DNA of 64,000 nt from Odobenus rosmarus divergens. Lineage: Eukaryota; Chordata; Mammalia; Carnivora; Odobenidae. Each line of letters starts with the position of its first letter. The first letter of the stretch is position 1. A model generated the notes under the pieces. That model ran no database searches. It saw only the letters and a program-made list of their open reading frames with translations, and was not told where the DNA came from. The position numbers and the translations under genes are program-made. The stretch covers positions 6,742,062-6,806,061 of the forward strand of contig NW_004450266.1 in assembly GCF_000321225.1 (NCBI RefSeq). Reading direction: 5' to 3'. Shown here piece after piece: positions 58,170 through 64,000 of this stretch.

Positions 58170-58385
58170 GTAGGGGACACAAAGAACAGATCCTTAATTG
58201 AGACCTTGAAGTACAAAGGCAACTTCCTATAGGAAGTGATGTTCAAGTAGAAGCCTAAAGGTAAACCAGGAGTTGGCTGGACGTAAGGGGCATTGTGTGT
58301 GGTGCGTGCATGTGTATGCACGGGGCTGGGCTGGTTTCAGAGTCCCGGGCAGAGAGAACTGCAGGTGCAGAGTAGGACCAGTTGG
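58170..58385 (+). repeat. Second copy of the unnamed ancient repeat
   Basis: CTATAGGAAGTGATGTTCAA, AAGCCTAAAGGTAAACCAGG and GGGCAGAGAGAACTGCAGGT parallel the copy at 52800-53185, with much decay. Confidence 0.4.
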
Positions 58386-58519
58386 GTATGTCTGGGGGAG
58401 AGGGCGGGGAACTGGTAAATAGCTGAGCTGGCCAGAGGAGGGTTCCAGACCATGTACAGGCCTCTGGGAGAATCTGAGAATCCAGGGCCTGCTCTTCCTC
58501 CCGGGGCTCCGGGACCCAG

Positions 58520-58640
58520 CATCTGGTAGCAACTAGGCTGTGTCACCCGAATTAAGCCACGGAACTTCTCTGCGTCTCTTTAGCTGAAAATTACTACAGT
58601 CACACGGGTTGCTCCCTAAGCTCTCTTAGAGCTCCAATAA
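58520..58640 (+). mobile_element. MIR
   Basis: TAGCAACTAGGCTGTGTCAC and CACGGAACTTCTCTGCGTCT. The next MIR is inverted. Confidence 0.5.
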
Positions 58641-58644
58641 TGAA

Positions 58645-58775
58645 AACTAGCAAGACCGATTTACGCTCTTCCACTTAATCCTCATATCAACCCTCGGAAT
58701 TTCTCCTTATTACCCCCATTTAGTAGATGAGAAGAGAGGAGTTCACAGAAGGTTAAGTAACTACATTTTCTCAGT
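58645..58775 (-). mobile_element. MIR
   Basis: ACTTAATCCTCATATCAACC and TACCCCCATTTAGTAGATGA. Confidence 0.58.
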
Positions 58776-58849
58776 CTTTGGTTTTCTGAAAGGAACTGCT
58801 CTCAGGCTTGGAGAATAGGATGACTGGTTCATAGCAACAGTGATAATAA

Positions 58850-59050
58850 TAGTTACCACTGTTGGGGACTGTCTCTTTGCCAGATGTTGTACCAAGCTGT
58901 GTAGAGACACGCATCCACTGCATCCATTTGAATCCTCACAGCGATCTTATGAGGTCGGGACCTTGCTTACCCGCATTGGCGATGAGGACACTCGGCCTTA
59001 TAGTGGTCAGTCAGCTTGGCCAACATCACACAGCCTGAGCTCCAAATCAC
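58850..59050 (-). mobile_element. MIR
   Basis: TTTGCCAGATGTTGTACCAA, GAATCCTCACAGCGATCTTA and GATGAGGACACTCGGCC. Confidence 0.6.
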
Positions 59051-59264
59051 TTCTCCGTAAAGCTTACAAGGAGCAAACCTCTCCTAGTCCTACCTGTAGG
59101 TTTACACAAGAGAAACTGAGGCCTGGAGAAGTGACGGAATGAGCCTAAAGTCTGACAATCAGGCAGCAAAGGAGGTGGTTTTGTGGCATTAATATCAATG
59201 ACAGTACCAGGACGGCCTAGCACAGGGGTTGGAACACAGAACCTTTTTGATCCTTGCTTATCCG

Positions 59265-59590
59265 GTAGATGTAAAATATCTTAAAGTTACTTTAATATTC
59301 ATTCCTTTATTAGAGCTGGAGCATTTTGTAATGTTTATCAGATACTTATATTTAGGTATCTGTGAATTGCCATATGGGTCTTTGCACATTTTTTTCATTG
59401 GGTTGTTCATGTTTCCTCTTTATTGATTGTAAGATGTTCTGTATGTTAAAAATAATACATTTTATATAATGCAAATATTTCTCCAGTTTCCTTTGACATT
59501 GCTTATGTTGTGTTGTTTTTTCTTGTCATGCAGAAATGCTTACCTTGCATTTCTCAGTCTTTTTCTTTATGGCTTCCGGGTTCAGCGAAG
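59265..59590 (-). mobile_element. Ancient LINE-1 (L1M-like) fragment
   Basis: GTGAATTGCCATATGGGTCT, TTTCATTGGGTTGTTCATGT and GTCATGCAGAAATGCTTACC resemble the antisense L1M ORF2 region. Decayed, family uncertain. Confidence 0.52.
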
Positions 59591-60059
59591 ATGAGCAAAC
59601 TTCTTGAATTGTTTTCCTGTCATCAGATCCCCCTAGGCTCCCTCCAGGTCTGGGGGCCAGCACAGAGGCACACACAGACAAAACAGGGGCACCACCCTGT
59701 GCTCCTCCCACGTGCTCTCAGGAGACCCTCTGTTTCTGATGGGGCCTTTTCTTTCCTTCCAGGTCCCTAGCCTCCTTCCAGAGTGTAACGGGAGAAGGAT
59801 ACAATCCCTTTGGAAAATTTGATTTTCATTTTGGATACACTAAGAGCAATCCCCTCTTCTGTGCTCTTCGTCCTCTTGGAATAGAGATGCAGGGATGTTG
59901 GGGCAGAAAAAAGGGGATAAAATTTGGGGTTTCCCAGGAAATTTTAATTTGGCTGTTTGTTGAAGGAATGAATTGAGATTTCTGAAGGTTCTTTCAAACT
60001 CCAAAAATATCTCTAACAGTCAAATGTTATAATTTTTCAGAAGGAAGAACACTGACATT

Positions 60060-60245
60060 AATCAAACACTTATATTCCAGACACTGAGCAAAGTGCTTTT
60101 ATATCTTATTCTCCTAAAAGTTGTATCCCTCTGTGGTCATAGGGAGGATCATCCTGTTTTCAAGTGAGGGGGCCGTCACTTGGGGAGCTTACATGGGAAC
60201 CTGTCACACTGTAAGTGGATCAGGGAACCTGAATGCAGGTCCCCT
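60060..60245 (-). mobile_element. MIR
   Basis: TTCCAGACACTGAGCAAAGT, then AGGGAACCTGAATGCAGGTC. The next MIR is inverted. Confidence 0.6.
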
Positions 60246-60249
60246 GGCT

Positions 60250-60500
60250 CCTGGTATAGTGGCTTAGGGCTCCGGAGTCAGTGGGCAGAATTTGTCTCCG
60301 CTCTTTGGGTTACTGTCAATTTGATCCTAAGCAAACCACTTAGCCTCTCTGAGCTCGGTATCCTCAGTTGTCAAATAGAGATAAAATTATGTTTCCTCAT
60401 ATGGGTTCTGAGAGGGTTAAATAGGAAAAAGAATATAAAACACAGTCTAATGCTTGGCCCACAGAAAAGGCTTAAATAAATTTCAGGAATAATAATAACA
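60250..60500 (+). mobile_element. MIR, nearly full length
   Basis: GGTATAGTGGCTTAGGGCTC, CACTTAGCCTCTCTGAGCTC and CTTGGCCCACAGAAAAGGCT. Confidence 0.75.
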
Positions 60501-60619
60501 AGAGCAACAGCAAGAGCTAATTTATTGTTTCCTCTCTATCACATCTCTACCATAAGAGCATTCCAGCTGGATACTTTTGTATTCTTAGCCTACTCTGTGA
60601 TGATGATAATATAATAACA

Positions 60620-61090
60620 GTGCTCTTCATAGCAGCTTTATTCATGAGTCCAAAACAATGCAAAATGCCCATCAACAGGTGAACTGATAAATAAACTGTA
60701 GTATATTAATATAATGGGAAGCTCCACAGCAACTGAAAAGACCTACTGGTAACTGCAACAACATGATGAATCTCGCAGATTTCCAGAGATTCATTTATGT
60801 TATGTAAAAGAAGCCAGATACAAGTATACACAGGTGTGATTATTTCTATAAAATTCAAAAGCAGGCAAAACTAAGCAATATCTATAGAAGCCACTGCAGT
60901 CATAGTCTCAGGGTGGGTAGATGTGTGAGGGAAACGTTGATGAAAATGTTCTATATCTTGATTAGGGTTATGGCTACAGAGATGGCGATGTAAAATATTA
61001 CCGAGCTATATACTGAAGTGTATACTTAAACACTTTAAGGTATGCATGCTAGTCCTCATAAAATTATTAAGGGGGGGCAAATAAAAATGC
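60620..61090 (+). mobile_element. Ancient LINE-1 (L1M) 3' part, sense strand
   Basis: AGCAGCTTTATTCATGAGTC, GCCCATCAACAGGTGAACTG, GAAAATGTTCTATATCTTGA and GAAGTGTATACTTAAACACT occur in the normal L1M order, with many changes. Confidence 0.7.
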
Positions 61091-61149
61091 AAATCTGGAA
61101 ATATGATCAAGTGAAAGTACTCAAAATAATAAAGATGGTAGTTACTGTC

Positions 61150-61305
61150 ACAGGCCAATTTCTGTACTGCAGGCACTGTGCGAGGCACTTCATGTAGCCA
61201 GTCTCATATAATCTCACAGCAGCTCTGTGAATAGGCACTATAGTTGATAGATGAGGAAGCTGATGGTAAGACAGCTTATATTCTTTGCCTCAGGACACTC
61301 AACCC
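61150..61305 (-). mobile_element. MIR
   Basis: CTGCAGGCACTGTGCGAGGC and TGATAGATGAGGAAGCTGAT. Confidence 0.62.
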
Positions 61306-61389
61306 ACATAAGGCCAGTACTTGGCCAGGTCTGGGGGTCTCCATCAGCTGTACTATTACCCTGACAACACAAGAAACCCCCTTGTAAGT

Positions 61390-61856
61390 TGTGGGAGCCA
61401 GCCTCCAAGATGGCCCCTGTTGATCTTCACTTTCTGATGTTCTCTCCCATGCAGTAAAGCTGAGCTGGGATAACAATGGCATATGTGGAAATACAGAATA
61501 TGACTTCCAAGGCTAGGTGCTAAAAGACATTGTGGCTTTCTCCTTGTGTTTGCTTAGATAACTTGTTCTCAGGGAAGATCAGCAGCCATTTTGTGAGCGC
61601 ACACAAGCTGCGATAGAGACATCCTTGTGGTTTGAAACCGAGGTCTCTTGCCAACACCTGGCATCAGTTTGTCAACTTGGAAGCAAATCCTCTGGTCAAG
61701 TCTTCAGATGACTGTCACCCTGGCTGAGACACCAAGCCAGACAACCCAGCAAAGATGTTCAGGATTTCCTGACACAAAAACTGTGTGAAATAATACATGT
61801 TTCTGTTTGAAGTGGCTAAATTTTGGGGTATTTTGTTACAATTGAAAACTAACACA
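61390..61856 (+). mobile_element. MaLR (MLT1-like) LTR
   Basis: Starts TGTGGGAGCCAGCC and ends AACTAACACA. It includes GGCTAGGTGCTAAAAGACAT, CTTCAGATGACTGTCACCC and GTGAAATAATACATGTTTC, which fit a remembered MLT1 pattern. Possible 5-bp flanks are TAAGT (61385-61389) and TAAGG (61857-61861). No coding part. Confidence 0.65.
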
Positions 61857-61861
61857 TAAGG

Positions 61862-62588
61862 GAAGGGTCATTTGGATTAAGTGATGAGCAGCTCTTACGT
61901 ATGAGTTAAAATCTTGAAGGAACCACAAAGTCAATAATCTCTGTCCTGCCTGAGGGCTGAGATTCAAGTGGCTGTTTCTCAACATATAGGCTGGTTTTTA
62001 GTTGTTTTCTGGTCTTTATGATTCCCTCTGGCTTTTTATTTTTGTGCTGTAGCCACACAGCCTTAAGGCCCAGCCCAGTCACTGCATACTTTAGCTGTGT
62101 CTTCTTTACCTTAGTGCAACAGGCCCGAATAATGTCAAATCTCACAAGGAAGAGATAAAAATTTCCAACTTGTTTATTAATAAATTAGCCCTATTGGACC
62201 CCAGAGCATATCAATAGTTCAGTTGTATTTGACACCAACTCCTTTCATTAGAATGTTAATCATTAGTGTCAAGATTTGTCTGATTCTGTTGACATTAACC
62301 AGGAAACTAGCATTTAAAGACTGGAAGAATCACAGGACGGGGGGCAGCGAGCAACTGGAAATATTTTGGCCCAGTCTTTCAGTCTCTAGGCAGATGTTTT
62401 AACTATGTTCAAATGTATTCAGAGTTAGAGACCCGCACAATATTCTTTGGTAGCAACTTCTGCTTTCTACTTTTTGTTTACTCCTAATCATCAAGTAAGT
62501 CCCTTTCCATTCTACACAAATTTCTACCGCTTTCATTTCAGCTCCTTCTCTTTTGCTTCATCTTCCAAGAACATGAAGAACAAGGGTT
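61862..62588. other. No gene seen
   Basis: Unique sequence. 62160-62300 is AT-rich with TTATTAATAAATTAGCC and AATGTTAATCATTAG, but nothing can be assigned. Confidence 0.45.
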
Positions 62589-62602
62589 AAGAATTCTCTT
62601 TA

Positions 62603-62798
62603 GGGGCGACTGCATGGCTCAGTCAGTTAAGCCTCTGCCTTCTGCTCAGGTCATGATCCCAGAGTCCGGGGTTATCAAGCCCCACATCGGGCTCGCTGCT
62701 CAGTGGGGAGCCTGCTTCTCCATCTCCCCTCCGCTCATGCTCTCTCTCCCTATCTCTGTCTCTCTATCCCAAATAAATAAATAAAATCTTAAAAAAAA
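62603..62798 (+). mobile_element. Can-SINE
   Basis: The head is altered (GGGGCGACTGCATGGCTCAG), the body is complete and the tail is AAATAAATAAATAAAATCTT. The target-site duplication AAGAA(T/C)TCTCTTTA at 62589-62602 and 62799-62812 has one mismatch. Confidence 0.93.
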
Positions 62799-63124
62799 AA
62801 GAACTCTCTTTAAAGAAGCCCTTCTATATATTCACAGAAAGTAATTAAATCACAGCTCGGTCTTTCTATCTGCACGTTAAAAAGCCCCAGTTCCTCTGCG
62901 CTAACCTCATAGGGATTTTCCGGTCCTTTTGTCCCAGGTCGGACCCTCCCCAAAGGCTCCCCCTCTTCTAAGCTTCAGTGTTTAATGAACGTAGCCGGGG
63001 CCTAGTGGAAAGTATAAAAATGAGGATTTCGCACTCCTGCCTCCATTATTGGAACACATTATCATTTTAGAACTTATTTTCACAGGTTTAGACTCACAGA
63101 TACATTAGAGGTGTAAAAGTAATT

Positions 63125-63225
63125 TTGTTTCACTCTCCCTAATTTTATAGCTGAGGAAACTATGGCCCAAAGAGGCCTGCTCAAGGCCACTGAGTCACAG
63201 AGTGGCCGAGCTGAGTGTGCCCATC
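63125..63225 (-). mobile_element. MIR fragment
   Basis: TTTATAGCTGAGGAAACTAT, GGCCCAAAGAGGCCTGCTCA and GAGTCACAGAGTGGCCGAGC. Confidence 0.55.
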
Positions 63226-63349
63226 CCATCATGGGCCTTACCAGTCTCTCCTGCTCAGCCTGGTATCACCTGGGTGCGTCCTCCCACCTGCGCTGAGTCT
63301 CTATCTTATTACCACTGACAACTATAACAGCACTTTGCAGCTGGTACTG

Positions 63350-63745
63350 ACAACAGTCTCCACTGCAGCGCTGTTTGTAATCGCAGAAGACGTGGGAACA
63401 ACCAGGGCCCTATATTCCATGGAATATTCTGAAGCTGTTAAAAAGAATGAGCAAGATTCAAATGTGTTGCTAGGGAGTTATCTACAAGATATATCATTTG
63501 TTGAAAAACAAAGCAACACCACCTTGTAGAACAGCAAAGAGAGTGTATTATTCCACTTCTGTCTGAAAAAAGCATACACACACATAATTCTGTACAGAAA
63601 TTTCTAGAAAGATACATATAAAACTGTTAATGAGAGGATTGGGTTGATGGTAAAGACTCCTACTTTTCATTTTATACCCTTTAGCATTGTTTGAATTTTT
63701 AACCATGTGGTTTTATTACTTTTATAATAAAATAGTATAAATGTT
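63350..63745 (+). mobile_element. Ancient LINE-1 (L1M-like) 3' part, sense strand
   Basis: GCGCTGTTTGTAATCGCAGA, TTCCATGGAATATTCTGAAG, ATTTTATACCCTTTAGCATT and AATTTTTAACCATGTGGTTT are in the expected order for an L1M-type 3' end. A 104-aa frame here is a remnant, not a gene. Confidence 0.62.
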
Positions 63746-64000
63746 TAAAATGTTAATGCTGAGGATTTCTTTTTTTTTTTACTGTCACACATCTCTATTG
63801 ACTTTTTCAACTACCATGTATTACTTATGTAATTAGAAAAAAGATATTAAAGGTAGATACACATTAAAAACAATGCTCTACATCTGAACACTGGTTCTAT
63901 AGAAATGTTTTTTAGACATAGGACACAAATACGCTCTGAGCAGGGGAGATCAGGTCATCACATGGTAGTGGTTTCTCGGATGCGGCATGGGGTGTGTGTG

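Larger units (their letters stand above)
44153..64000 (-). other. TENM4: Inferred TENM4 intron upstream of the cassette exon (partial)
   Basis: If the exon call is right, this 19.8-kb stretch is intron 5' of the exon and continues past the window edge. It is filled with MIR, L2, L1M and MLT1-like repeats. I found no further open frame with both good splice signals and a recognisable protein. Large 5' introns are typical of teneurin genes. Confidence 0.6.

Overview
This window looks like nuclear DNA from a carnivoran mammal, most likely a non-canid, non-felid caniform (bear, seal or weasel type). The main clue is nine tRNA-Lys-derived Can-SINEs with the arctoid-style body: a 'cctgggtggctcagtcggttaag' type head (shown in parts in the entries), a 'gcctgcttctccctct' middle and a (TAAA)n tail. 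Two 5'-truncated LINE-1 copies carry the carnivore-type 3' UTR. The exact species cannot be read from the sequence. Nothing prokaryotic, no rRNA or tRNA gene and no CRISPR array is present.

The only host coding sequence I can support is one 210-bp exon on the minus strand (43943-44152). It has a strong acceptor and a strong donor, is phase 1-1, and encodes 70 residues of a Ser/Pro-rich and acidic segment. That segment resembles the teneurin intracellular domain, in particular the D/E-E-E-F-x-P-N-S-F/Y-L block. I identify it, partly from memory, as the optional N-terminal cassette exon of TENM4. The rest of the window would then be two parts of very large TENM4 introns: upstream intron at higher coordinates (44153-64000) and downstream intron at lower coordinates (1-43942). 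A CpG-rich stretch (about 43540-44330) surrounds the exon, and two (TG)n tracts on the transcribed strand lie just downstream of the donor.

A second gene-derived feature is a processed retrocopy of thymosin beta-10 (28113-28572, plus strand). It has an intact 44-codon frame, a recognisable 3' UTR, AATAAA and a poly(A) tail.

Everything else is intronic or repetitive. Ancient MIR, L2 and L1M pieces make up a large share. Several younger insertions are nested in them with clear target-site duplications: a Can-SINE in a MIR at 3.4 kb, a Can-SINE in a MIR at 19.5 kb, an L1 in an L2 at 21.4 kb, an L1 in an older L1 at 29.9 kb, and an MLT1-like LTR at 56.5 kb. Tandem repeats include an 82-bp minisatellite that contains the window's only assembly gap (13112-13426), a 34-bp minisatellite at 32.9-33.1 kb, a run of 30 G at 14.3 kb and the CA repeats next to the exon. 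Family names for ancient repeats come from remembered consensus patterns, without RepeatMasker, and their edges are approximate.
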